DNA of 64,000 nucleotides from Bacteroidota bacterium (GTDB lineage Bacteria > Bacteroidota > Bacteroidia > CAIKAF01). Shown in pieces: positions 42,855-51,212 of the stretch (positions within the stretch are counted from its first letter, which is position 1; every line of letters starts with the position of its first letter). Below the pieces are notes generated by a model. It searched no databases. It was not told where the DNA came from and was given only the letters and a program-made list of their open reading frames with translations. The DNA lies in contig JAEZEQ010000002.1 in the NCBI GenBank assembly GCA_023432985.1, positions 27,339 through 91,338 on the forward strand. The letters are read 5' to 3'. A program made the position numbers and the translations under genes.

Positions 42855-42967
42855 CAAATACGGCAGAGAGAAACCCAAAATAATTGGAAGAGCTGCTTAG
42901 GTGGCTCTTTCGTATTTTGGGATTAACATCAACATATTTTTTAAAGGGAGTTTTTACTCCCTTTTTT
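42855..42967 (+). ncRNA. Candidate small RNA between the DUF962 and E2 genes
   Basis: The 344 bases from 42678 to 43021 contain no gene; 42678-42840 shows nothing I can name. From about 42855 a plus-strand unit of about 113 bases follows: a long hairpin with outer arms CCCAAAATA / TATTTTGGG (42874-42882, 42913-42921) and inner arms GGAAGAGC / GCTCTTTC (42886-42893, 42904-42911) around a 10-base loop, then the terminator at 42943. Both neighbouring genes lie on the opposite strand. No open frame with ATG fits. Family unknown; 6S RNA or another house-keeping RNA cannot be excluded. Confidence 0.5.
42943..42967 (+). terminator. Terminator of the candidate small RNA
   Basis: AAAGGGAGT / ACTCCCTTT (42943-42951 and 42956-42964), 4-base loop, T-run. 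Confidence 0.82.
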
Positions 42968-42972
42968 TATGC

Positions 42973-43001
42973 AAAAAAAAGCCATTTCGTTTGAAATGGC
43001 T
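42973..43001 (-). terminator. Terminator of the 2-oxo-acid dehydrogenase E2 gene
   Basis: AGCCATTTC / GAAATGGCT with a 4-base loop; on the minus strand it runs into eight T. Confidence 0.82.
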
Positions 43002-43021
43002 CATATAGTTATGCGTTAAGC

Positions 43022-44353
43022 TTAGAATGTGCGATTGGGGTCGAATTGCTCGAGATAGTCACCCACACGGCGTATGAAGCTTCCACCCAAACTTCCGTCG
43101 ACCACGCGATGATCGTAGCTGAGCGATAAGAACATCATATGACGAATGGCTATTACATCTCCGAATTCGGTTTCAATTACCGCAGGTCTTTTGCGTATAG
43201 CTCCTACAGCCAAAATAGCAACCTGTGGCTGATTGATAATAGGTGTGCCCATTACATTCCCGAATGTTCCCACATTGGTTACCGTAAAAGTACCTCCCGC
43301 AACTTCGTCGGGTGTAAGTTTTCCGCCGCGTGCACGAGCAGCTAAATCATTTACAGATTTTGTAATGCCCACTAAATTCATAGAATCGGCATTTTTAATA
43401 ACCGGAACAATTAAATTTCCTGAAGGAAGAGCTGTAGCCATTCCCATATTTATATTTTTGCGCAAAATAATGCGATTGCCGTCAACAGAAGCATTTACGC
43501 CCGGGAAATCCTGAATAGCTCTTACCACAGCCTCCATTATTATAGGTGTATAGGTCAGCTTTTCCCCGGTCATTTTTTGGAATGCATCTTTTACTTTGTC
43601 TCGCCACATTACGATATTGGTCACGTCAGCCTCCACAAATGAAGTTACATGCGGAGAAACATGCTTACTCATTACCATATGATCGGCAATCAAACGGCGC
43701 ATGCGATCCATTTCTATAATTTCGTCCCCTTCATTAGCCGTAACCACAGGGCCGCTGATGCTTTTAGTTTCTGTAACTACTTTTGCAGGCTCGGCCGTTT
43801 TCATTGCCGGTGCCTCCACTGCCGGTGCCTCCGATTTACGTCCACTGTTTATATAGGCCATGATATCATCTTTGGTAACCCGTCCATCTTTCCCGCTACC
43901 CAATATGGCGTCGAGTTCGGACTGACTTATGCCTTCTTCTTTGGCAATACTTTTCACGAGCGGACTGTAAAAACGATCTCCGCTTGAGCTTAGCTGCGGC
44001 TGCGCTATGGTCTCTATTTCTTTTTCCAATTTTACAGCTTCTGCAGGTGCAGCTTTAGGTTGCACTGCTTCCTTTTTCTCTACAGGCGGCGCAGATTCTA
44101 CCGAAGCAGAGGCATCCGTTTCAATTACCGCAAAAACATCTCCGATTTTTACAACAGCACCTTCTTCAAATAAACAAGATACCAAAATACCTTCGGCGGT
44201 GGAGGGAACCTCACTGTCTACCTTGTCGGTAGCAATTTCTACTATACTCTCGTCCATCTCAATACGGTCGCCCACTTTCTTGTTCCACTTGGTAATGGTT
44301 GCTTCCATTACACTTTCGCCCAGTTTCGGCATTATGATTTCAACTTTTGCCAT
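43022..44353 (-). CDS. 2-oxo-acid dehydrogenase E2 (dihydrolipoamide acyltransferase)
   Basis: 443 residues. Lipoyl domain (1-78; attachment Lys in EIATDKVDSEVPS), linker, peripheral-subunit-binding domain (about 130-168; FYSPLVKSIAKEEGIS), Ala/Pro-rich linker, catalytic core ending SLSYDHRVVDGSLGGSF with the HxxxDG acyl-transfer motif. It belongs to a branched-chain or 2-oxoglutarate dehydrogenase complex; the single lipoyl domain and the MPKLGESVMEATI start do not separate these. No E1 or E3 gene is adjacent. Confidence 0.93.
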   Translation of the reverse strand: MAKVEIIMPKLGESVMEATITKWNKKVGDRIEMDESIVEIATDKVDSEVPSTAEGILVSCLFEEGAVVKIGDVFAVIETDASASVESAPPVEKKEAVQPKAAPAEAVKLEKEIETIAQPQLSSSGDRFYSPLVKSIAKEEGISQSELDAILGSGKDGRVTKDDIMAYINSGRKSEAPAVEAPAMKTAEPAKVVTETKSISGPVVTANEGDEIIEMDRMRRLIADHMVMSKHVSPHVTSFVEADVTNIVMWRDKVKDAFQKMTGEKLTYTPIIMEAVVRAIQDFPGVNASVDGNRIILRKNINMGMATALPSGNLIVPVIKNADSMNLVGITKSVNDLAARARGGKLTPDEVAGGTFTVTNVGTFGNVMGTPIINQPQVAILAVGAIRKRPAVIETEFGDVIAIRHMMFLSLSYDHRVVDGSLGGSFIRRVGDYLEQFDPNRTF

Positions 44354-44371
44354 AGCTCTTAATTTCTAGCA

Positions 44372-44379
44372 CAAAAATA
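44372..44379 (-). promoter_or_regulatory. -7 element of the E2 gene
   Basis: TATTTTTG on the minus strand, 19 bases before the ATG; no clear -33 element. Confidence 0.4.
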
Positions 44380-44549
44380 ATATTTCTACACGATTATTTA
44401 GCCTATATTTTTTAAATCTAGTTAATGTTTTCATTCTATGTAGTTTAATTCGATCTCCCTCAAAAAACTTATCTTTTAAGTTTGCTCTTTGTCTGCCCCC
44501 CCCTCAAATTTCTTAATCTACATTATGCTCTCCTCACTCCCTTTCGTCC

Positions 44550-44557
44550 TACCTTTG
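44550..44557 (+). promoter_or_regulatory. -7 element of the cytosolic YceI gene
   Basis: TACCTTTG, 45 bases before the ATG at 44602. The upstream region is C/T-rich without a good -33 box. Confidence 0.5.
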
Positions 44558-44601
44558 TACTATCAAAGTTTTAGTATTAACTATTTAACAAATAATAAAT
44601 T

Positions 44602-45126
44602 ATGGCAACTTGGAATTTAGACAAAGCACACAGTGAAATTTCTTTTAAAGTGAAACACATGATGATTTCGAATGTGAACGGATCTTTTAAAGATTTTGAC
44701 ATCACGCTTCAATCAGAAAAGGAAGATTTTACGGATGCGAAAATTAGTTTTGTGGCGCAAACAAAATCTATTGATACAAAAAACGAACAAAGAGACGGAC
44801 ACTTGGTAAGTGCTGATTTTTTTGATGCCGAAAAATTTCCTGAAATGACATTCGTGTCGAGCGGACTTATAAAAGAATCGGATACGGATTATGTATTGGA
44901 AGGAAGTTTGACGATTAAGGATAAAACGCAACCCATACGCTTGAATGTGGAGTTCGGAGGCGTATTCGTAGACCCTTGGGGAGTGAGTAAAGCCGGATTT
45001 ACGGTTTCGGGTAAATTGAAAAGAAGTGATTTCGGGTTGACCTGGAATGCCGCCCTGGAATCGGGAGGTGTTTTGGTAAGCGAAGAGGTGAAATTAATGG
45101 CAGAAGTGCAGTTCTCACGCGCATAA
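44602..45126 (+). CDS. YceI family protein without signal peptide
   Basis: 174 residues, one YceI domain from the start: ATWNLDKAHSEISFKVKHMM, then KQRDGHLVSADFFDAEKF-like ERDGHL region and LTIKDKTQPIRLNVEFGG. In contrast to the lipoprotein at 7118 it has no export signal, so it is probably cytosolic. YceI barrels bind long-chain isoprenoid or lipid-like molecules. It has its own promoter and a strong terminator. Confidence 0.9.
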   Translation: MATWNLDKAHSEISFKVKHMMISNVNGSFKDFDITLQSEKEDFTDAKISFVAQTKSIDTKNEQRDGHLVSADFFDAEKFPEMTFVSSGLIKESDTDYVLEGSLTIKDKTQPIRLNVEFGGVFVDPWGVSKAGFTVSGKLKRSDFGLTWNAALESGGVLVSEEVKLMAEVQFSRA

Positions 45127-45174
45127 GAACAATATACAATTTAGTTTTTTTCATAAGGTTTAGTTAGTTGGTTC

Positions 45175-45211
45175 ACAGGTGGTGTTTTTTGTAAACATCA
45201 CCTGTTTTTTT
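45175..45211 (+). terminator. Terminator of the cytosolic YceI gene
   Basis: ACAGGTGGTGTTT / AAACATCACCTGT (13 bp, one G-U pair), followed by T. Confidence 0.85.
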
Positions 45212-45341
45212 ATAAATCTATGCCTAAACCGCATATAGTATCGGCATTTAGGGATGGATTGCATTTCTTTTTTCTCTAATGTGAACAAGCTACTTTAGGA
45301 ATTCCGTCAAAAATCCATTTTCTTTGTCTAAAATTTGCTGC

Positions 45342-46154
45342 ATGAATTGGAATAATAAGGTCGTAGTAATCACCGGTGCAAGTTCGGGCATCGGAAAGGC
45401 ATATGCCGAATTATTTGCACAAAAAAAAGCAAGAGTGGTTATTTCGGCCCGTTCGGAAGATGCCTTGCAAAACCTGAAATCCGAACTCGATAAAACAGCA
45501 GCAGAAGTTTTGGTAGTTCCTGCCGATGTGGCTAAAGAGGAAGATTGCAAAAGACTTATTGAAAGAAGTGTAGAAAAATTCGGAACCATAGATGTACTGA
45601 TTAATAATGCCGGTATTTCTATGCGATCTTTATTAATCGACACCGATACGGCGGTTATTAAAAAACTGATGGAAGTGAATTTTTACGGTACTTTATATTG
45701 TACCAAATATGCGCTTCCGCATTTATTGAAATCTAAAGGAACGGTGCTTGGAGTTTCTTCCATTGCAGGATATAAAGGACTTCCGGCGCGGACAGGCTAT
45801 AGCGCTTCTAAATTTGCCATGCAGGGATTTCTGGAAAGTTTGCGTATAGAAAACAGAAAAACAGGCTTGCATGTGCTCATTGTTTGTCCCGGGTTTACAG
45901 CCAGTAATATTCGAAATACAGCACTTAAAGGAGATGGATCCATACAAGGTGAAACACCTCGAAACGAATCGAAAATGATGCAACCCGAAGAGGTGGCTTG
46001 GGAAACATTAAAGGCAATTGAAAAAAGAAAATCGAATTTGGTGCTCACCGGAACCGGAAAATGGACCGTTTTTTTGAATAAATTTTTCCCGGCATTTATG
46101 GATAAAATGGTATATAATACCATGGCAAAAGAACCCGATTCGCCTTTTAAATAA
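45342..46154 (+). CDS. Short-chain dehydrogenase/reductase
   Basis: 270 residues from ATG 45342. Classical SDR: cofactor motif GASSGIGKAYAE, NNAG in VLINNAGISMRSLL, catalytic Ser in GVSSIAGYKGLP and YSASKFAMQG with Tyr-x-x-x-Lys, then CPGFTASN. The C-terminal hydrophobic stretch (about 245-262) resembles the DHRS7B-like membrane-bound SDRs. Substrate unknown. A TTG 18 bases upstream is in frame but not needed. Followed with 1-base overlap by a membrane protein gene and then aroK. Confidence 0.9.
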   Translation: MNWNNKVVVITGASSGIGKAYAELFAQKKARVVISARSEDALQNLKSELDKTAAEVLVVPADVAKEEDCKRLIERSVEKFGTIDVLINNAGISMRSLLIDTDTAVIKKLMEVNFYGTLYCTKYALPHLLKSKGTVLGVSSIAGYKGLPARTGYSASKFAMQGFLESLRIENRKTGLHVLIVCPGFTASNIRNTALKGDGSIQGETPRNESKMMQPEEVAWETLKAIEKRKSNLVLTGTGKWTVFLNKFFPAFMDKMVYNTMAKEPDSPFK

Positions 46155-46726
46155 TGATGAAAAAACCCTTTCTGACAGATAGAATCCGATACCGATACCG
46201 CAAGTTGATCTTGTGGTTTATTCCTGTCAGAGTATATGTATTGCACAGTCCCCTCGAGCCGGAAGAAATTGCAGACCGACTCAGTAATGTAATCAGCGCT
46301 TTTCGATGGTATTTTATTTTTCCTCCTTCCAAAGCCAGCGGGAAAAAATATTCGGGAAAATTTGAACCCAATTCTTTTACAGCCATAAAGACAAATCCGA
46401 ACGGAGTAAACAGAGGAATAAAAGTAATCGGAAATTTTTTTCTGAGAGAAGATAAGATCTATGTGCGCCTTATTATGTCGAACCCCTTTGGGATTGTTAA
46501 TCTGGCCCTGCTTTTTGCCATTTATTTTCTGGCTTTACTCTTTCGTTTTGCCCCTTTCCAATCATGGATTCTCAATATTTTGCTTTATATGCTGCCTATT
46601 GTAATGGTCTATTTTACGACCAATTACTCATTTCAGCGTATTTATAAAAAGGAAAAATTATATTTTTTCAAATTATTTAAAGGCCGCCGATTAAGCGATG
46701 ATGAAATCACCCGACTCAAAATATAA
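46154..46726 (+). CDS. Hypothetical membrane protein
   Basis: 190 residues, not recognised. Basic N-terminus, a polar central region (about 50-105), two adjacent membrane helices (about 112-131 and 137-158; VNLALLFAIYFLALLFRF, SWILNILLYMLPIVMVYFTT), then a basic tail (KKEKLYFFKLFKGRR). It is wedged between an SDR (TAATG overlap) and aroK, which begins inside its last codons, so it is translated in a coupled way. Function not predictable. Confidence 0.72.
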   Translation: MMKKPFLTDRIRYRYRKLILWFIPVRVYVLHSPLEPEEIADRLSNVISAFRWYFIFPPSKASGKKYSGKFEPNSFTAIKTNPNGVNRGIKVIGNFFLREDKIYVRLIMSNPFGIVNLALLFAIYFLALLFRFAPFQSWILNILLYMLPIVMVYFTTNYSFQRIYKKEKLYFFKLFKGRRLSDDEITRLKI

Positions 46727-47231
46727 ACTGATTTTTATCGTGGGTATGCCATTCAGCGGAAAATCTTCGGCCGGGAAAAAATTGGCCTCTAAGCTGAAGT
46801 GGGAATGGATGGACAGCGATAAAGAATTGGAGAAAATACATGCTATGTCTATACCCGAAATATTTGCGAAAAAAGGCGAATTGCTTTTTCGTCAATGGGA
46901 AAAAGAATGGCTCGAACAGCATTTGGAAGGCGAAAAAAGAGTGATTTCGACCGGAGGCGGATTGCCCGTTTTCTACAATAATATGGAACGTATGCTGGAA
47001 CAGGGTTTGGTCGTTTTTTTGAATACTTCTGTGCCCGTTTTGGCCGATCGATCCCTGCTGAACAACGATAGACCTATGTTCAAAAATTTGAGCAAGAATC
47101 CCGAAGAAAGACGTACGTTTTTGAATCAGCTTCGCTTCGATAGAATTCCATTTTATGGCAAGGCACAACTGACGGTGAATTCAGAAAGAGAATTGCTCGA
47201 AAAGGTGCCGGAATTACTGGGGATTCATTAA
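46698..47231 (+). CDS. aroK: Shikimate kinase
   Basis: 177 residues. Walker A GMPFSGKSSAGKKL, the Asp of WMDSDKELE, the substrate Arg in LFRQWEKEW and STGGGLPVF with the Gly-rich shikimate loop. The later DRPMFKN carries the lid Arg. Phosphorylates shikimate in the aromatic pathway. Start overlaps the membrane-protein gene by 29 bases; the stop overlaps lptD. Confidence 0.92.
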   Translation: MMKSPDSKYKLIFIVGMPFSGKSSAGKKLASKLKWEWMDSDKELEKIHAMSIPEIFAKKGELLFRQWEKEWLEQHLEGEKRVISTGGGLPVFYNNMERMLEQGLVVFLNTSVPVLADRSLLNNDRPMFKNLSKNPEERRTFLNQLRFDRIPFYGKAQLTVNSERELLEKVPELLGIH

Positions 47232-50008
47232 AAACCTCCAACCGGATAACCACCCCGCCGCATGTTTACTTTTAAGTCTTGCAATAAACCCGGCTTGGCC
47301 CGAATGGTAAATAAAACACTGCTTAGCGGTCCGATCGGAATCCAGTTTAAATCCATTTGCCAACAGTGCAAATTGCGACTGATACCTATGTTGACCGTGC
47401 CGAATTTTTTAGCCTTAAAATCATAATTGGCCTGCACATCTATTTTCCAATTTTTGGTAATGCTTACATCTCCGGTCAGATTAATCGAATTGTTTATCAT
47501 AACCGAATCAAAAGGATTATTAATGTCCAGATTATAATTCAGATTCAAATTATAAGGAACCGTGAAGTCGAGATACATATTCGGATTTTGGTTGAAATAC
47601 TGCACCTGCTCGGGCGTCGTAGTGGCCGGATTTATTTGAGGGGTTTCTTTCCTTTTTCCGATGAGTACAAAGTTTACACTCAGACGCGAATTGGTCATAC
47701 GTGTAAGCCTTTTATCCATTTTATACTGAAAGGTATTGATGCGGTATTTATTATTTCCCGTTCCCGCATAGCCGTATGGATCGAAAACCGCACTGTAAAT
47801 AATGGAGATTTTATTGTCCCAAAATGAACTGCGCAGACTTAATACGATAGGCTGCAATTGCAAACTGTCGGCCAGAAAATTATAGGCCGTGCTTATATTA
47901 AAGGCCTCTATGAGTCGTATTTTTTTCTCGCCCGTAATCGAGTCCTTCGGGGCTTTGACCTTGGCTTCCAGATTCGAATTGATATTAAAAGTAATGGTTC
48001 CCTGTCGCGTTCTTTTGGCCATGCCATAGATAGATTGCATATATGGATCGAAGGATGTAAATGCTCCGTTGGATCCGAAAAATCCGTAAATATTGGTGTC
48101 GAAATTGGGATTGTAAACAAAGCCTACAGAGGGAGTCGCCAAATATCGTATGGCCTTTAGTTTTTCACTTTTAAATCGGAAAAAGGCAAAAATATTCGTA
48201 CTCACATCCAATCGGGTATCCCATTCCCCGGAGCGGTAAAAACCCCGACTGGTATCGCGCAGGGTAGTTTGCGAAATGGGATCGAAAACCGGGGTGAATT
48301 TCATGGAATTCCAGTATTCATAATAATTGAAAGCGGGAGTAACGCTTATATATTTGGCAATTTTGAAACTGTTGGAGGCCGAAAATTGATGACGTGCACC
48401 CCATTTAAACGAATTTTTAAAACCTGTATCAAACTCTCTTCTCAATAAGGTGTCCTGGGTAGAAATACGCGTACCTATTATGGTTTGATGATTGAAACCT
48501 ATACCTTCATAAAGCTGATTATACCATTTAATGGGCTTCTTACGATTCTTGGGTTTAAATGGGAAAAAACGATTGGTATTTATGGTCATTTGTGGCAGGG
48601 TCATATCGAATGCACGCGATTGTGTGTTTTGGGAGTGACTCAGCGCAATGACCACATTAAAAGGCGTTCGCGGTATGCTGAACCCATAGTTGATATTCGA
48701 TTGAAATCCGCTTTGAACGTAGTTATTGATATCGAGGGTGGCATTTTTATTATATCCGGCCGTTACAATATTTACATCTGCAGAGAAGGATTGCCCGGGC
48801 ATACTTTTGGGATCTTGTATATGTTTCCAACGGAAAGCAAATTCGCGCGATTTGGCATAATTAGAAGTGTCTTTACGGTCGAAACCATTGACTACCTCAA
48901 AATATTTCATCGATACACCACCACTCATTTTATAGCGTATGTTATAGTTGCTCGAAACACCTGCACCCCATGATCCATCCGAGAAAATGGAACCGGTAAA
49001 ACTCATATCGGCCTTGGGCGAAATGGCCCAGTAGTATCCACCATTGTCGAGAAATATACCGCGTGTATTGTTAAGTCCCACTTTCGGAATGATTAATCCC
49101 GATGCCCTGTTTTCCTGATTGGGGAAAAATCCGAAAGGCAATACCGCCGGCGTAGGCACACCCGCTATACAAAATACGGCCGGCCCGGTTACAATGCGCT
49201 TTTGAGGTATAACTTTAATCTTATTTGCCGCTATATGAAAATGGGGAATTTCTAAATTACAAGTGGTGAACTGACCCTTATAGGTATAAATAACATTAAC
49301 GGTGTCTTTTTTATAAAGCTCTTTGGAATATTTCACCTTTTCGCCATGCAAATACCCTTCGCTTTCTTGGGTAAACACATCGCTAACCAAGCCTTTTTTG
49401 CTTTCGAAATTATAGTCTATGGCTCCGGCTATAAAGGTTTTATCGGCATCTTTAAAGTCCACCTTTTTGATGATGTTTCCTAGTGAATCGCGTTCGCTTT
49501 CGGCATGCAAGGTCTTGCTGTTCATGTCGAGCCGTATATAATGAGCCTTTAATTCAATCGTGCCATAAAGCAAAACGGCATTTTTATAGAGGTGAATAAT
49601 TTTATTTTTTGCATCGAAAATAATGCTGTCCTCGGCATTATAATCGACTCTTTCGTCTATGATGGATTTGTCGGGTTCTATTTGCAGACTGTCGACAGGT
49701 TTTTGCAAACTGTCATTGGGTATAAGGGATTGATTCTCTTCTGCAATTTTGAATTTGCCCTCTGTATCTGCAGGCCCTTTCAGCGTGTCTGTCCGATTTT
49801 CTTGCGCTTTCCGAATATCCTCTTTTAGGGACAAGGAACTTTGCCGGCTAGTTTTACAAGAAAATGCCAGAAACAGAGTTATTAATATACTAATATGGAA
49901 AACTCTGTGAGATATATGATACAATACACGCAAATTACAGGTTATTTTGTAAGCTGAATTTTTTGCCAAAACTAATGAAAATTCACTCCGACTATGAAAA
50001 AATCGCAT
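47228..50008 (-). CDS. lptD: LPS-assembly outer-membrane protein LptD
   Basis: Up to 926 residues. Lipoprotein-like signal FLAFSC, OstA/LptA-like beta-taco segment (about 85-225: SIIFDAKNKIIHLYKNAVLL, LHAESERDSLGNIIK, YLHGEKVKYSK), a connecting part (about 240-300), then a large barrel with many aromatic strands ending in a final Phe. It fits the Bacteroidota LptD. Lipopolysaccharide is inserted at the cell surface by such proteins. The ATG at 50008 overlaps the divergent amidase start; the likelier start is TTG at 49924, giving 898 residues and a normal signal peptide. Confidence 0.84.
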   Translation of the reverse strand: MRFFHSRSEFSLVLAKNSAYKITCNLRVLYHISHRVFHISILITLFLAFSCKTSRQSSLSLKEDIRKAQENRTDTLKGPADTEGKFKIAEENQSLIPNDSLQKPVDSLQIEPDKSIIDERVDYNAEDSIIFDAKNKIIHLYKNAVLLYGTIELKAHYIRLDMNSKTLHAESERDSLGNIIKKVDFKDADKTFIAGAIDYNFESKKGLVSDVFTQESEGYLHGEKVKYSKELYKKDTVNVIYTYKGQFTTCNLEIPHFHIAANKIKVIPQKRIVTGPAVFCIAGVPTPAVLPFGFFPNQENRASGLIIPKVGLNNTRGIFLDNGGYYWAISPKADMSFTGSIFSDGSWGAGVSSNYNIRYKMSGGVSMKYFEVVNGFDRKDTSNYAKSREFAFRWKHIQDPKSMPGQSFSADVNIVTAGYNKNATLDINNYVQSGFQSNINYGFSIPRTPFNVVIALSHSQNTQSRAFDMTLPQMTINTNRFFPFKPKNRKKPIKWYNQLYEGIGFNHQTIIGTRISTQDTLLRREFDTGFKNSFKWGARHQFSASNSFKIAKYISVTPAFNYYEYWNSMKFTPVFDPISQTTLRDTSRGFYRSGEWDTRLDVSTNIFAFFRFKSEKLKAIRYLATPSVGFVYNPNFDTNIYGFFGSNGAFTSFDPYMQSIYGMAKRTRQGTITFNINSNLEAKVKAPKDSITGEKKIRLIEAFNISTAYNFLADSLQLQPIVLSLRSSFWDNKISIIYSAVFDPYGYAGTGNNKYRINTFQYKMDKRLTRMTNSRLSVNFVLIGKRKETPQINPATTTPEQVQYFNQNPNMYLDFTVPYNLNLNYNLDINNPFDSVMINNSINLTGDVSITKNWKIDVQANYDFKAKKFGTVNIGISRNLHCWQMDLNWIPIGPLSSVLFTIRAKPGLLQDLKVNMRRGGYPVGGF

Positions 50009-51151
50009 AAATATCCACTACTTGGAGCCGTTATTATCCTGTTAATAGCCGGTTTTTCGTTGATTTCGCTCTATTCTGCCGGGAAAAACGCAGAGGATGA
50101 ACTCTTATTGCCTCAGGATAATAAAGTAGATGTGGTTTGTATAGATCCGGGACACGGAGGTCATGATCCGGGCTGCTTGGGTGCATCGGTGAACGAGAAA
50201 AATGTGGCCCTGGCGATCGGATTGAAATTGGGCGAATTAATCGAGAAAAATTATCCTGATGTAAAGGTGGTATATACCCGAAAAACGGATGTATTTGTGG
50301 AATTGCACAAGAGGGCTGATATAGCCAATAGAGCGAATGCCGATTTGTTTATTTGTATACATTGTAATGCCGGCGCTGCCGAAGCGCATGGCAGCGAAAC
50401 CTATGCACTGGGTCTACATAAAACGGAAGCCAATCTGGCCGTGGCAAAAAGAGAAAATGAGGTGGTCATGATGGAAGGTGATTTTCAGAAAAATTATAAA
50501 GGCTTTGATATGAATTCGCCCGAAGGATCTATCATAGTCGAATTGTATCAAAAAGCATATCTGAACCGCAGCTTGTCCTTCGCTTCTAAGGTTCAGAAAT
50601 ATTTCAAACAAGATGCAGGAAGAAACGACAGAGGAGTGAAGCAAGCCGGCTTTTTGGTATTGTGGAAATCGGCTATGCCGGCCGTACTCATAGAAACCGG
50701 ATTCCTGACCAATGTGAAAGAAGAAAAATTCCTTATGGAAAGTAAGAACCAAGATATTATGGCAAATAGTATCTATAAAGCATTTGTAGAATATAAAAAT
50801 GAAGTAGAAGGCTCGGAAAAATCAAATCCGAATCCGCAACATCAGATATCAAACCCTTCCAACAATGAAGAAGTAGCAGCACCCGAAGGCATTACTTTTA
50901 GAGTGCAATTTATGTCTGTGCCCGAAAAATTGTCAATGAATGATCATAGAGTCAGCAAAATGAAAGATGTACGTATTTATCCCAATGGTAAATTGTATAG
51001 TTATACCAGCGGGCTATTCAAAACGTCGGACGAGGCCAAAGCGCATCAATTGATAGTGCGCCAGCAAGGATATAAGGATGCCTTTGTAGTGATTTTTCAT
51101 AATGACACGAGGATTTCTCAGAAAGAATATGAAGCCTTACGCATAAAATAA
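49994..51151 (+). CDS. N-acetylmuramoyl-L-alanine amidase with C-terminal SPOR-like domain
   Basis: 385 residues. Membrane anchor (about 7-27), then Amidase_3 zinc enzyme (about 45-270; IDPGHGGHDPGC, ICIHCNAGAAEAHGSET and the late VLIETGFLTN glutamate), followed by a polar linker and a C-terminal SPOR-like fold (about 300-380, FRVQFMSVPEK). Cleaves the amide bond between peptide and glycan of peptidoglycan; the SPOR domain would guide it to septal denuded glycan. It is divergent from lptD and heads the unit mlaD - Fe-S proteins. Confidence 0.9.
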   Translation: MKKSHKYPLLGAVIILLIAGFSLISLYSAGKNAEDELLLPQDNKVDVVCIDPGHGGHDPGCLGASVNEKNVALAIGLKLGELIEKNYPDVKVVYTRKTDVFVELHKRADIANRANADLFICIHCNAGAAEAHGSETYALGLHKTEANLAVAKRENEVVMMEGDFQKNYKGFDMNSPEGSIIVELYQKAYLNRSLSFASKVQKYFKQDAGRNDRGVKQAGFLVLWKSAMPAVLIETGFLTNVKEEKFLMESKNQDIMANSIYKAFVEYKNEVEGSEKSNPNPQHQISNPSNNEEVAAPEGITFRVQFMSVPEKLSMNDHRVSKMKDVRIYPNGKLYSYTSGLFKTSDEAKAHQLIVRQQGYKDAFVVIFHNDTRISQKEYEALRIK

Positions 51152-51160
51152 TAACACTTG

Positions 51161-51192
51161 TTTGTGATTTTATGCGGAATCTCTTATACTTG
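51161..51192 (+). promoter_or_regulatory. Promoter of mlaD
   Basis: TTTG (51161-51164), 20-base spacer, TATACTTG (51185-51192), one base off TAnnTTTG. It lies before the mlaD TTG start and after the amidase stop. Confidence 0.6.
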
Positions 51193-51212
51193 TACACCTA
51201 ATTGAATTAAAC

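Noticed and set aside
45223..45252. Hairpin CCTAAA-CCG ... CGG-CA-TTTAGG between the YceI terminator and the SDR gene
   Set aside because: Contains a 2-base bulge, no T-run, no promoter directly before it; could be chance in an AT-rich gap.
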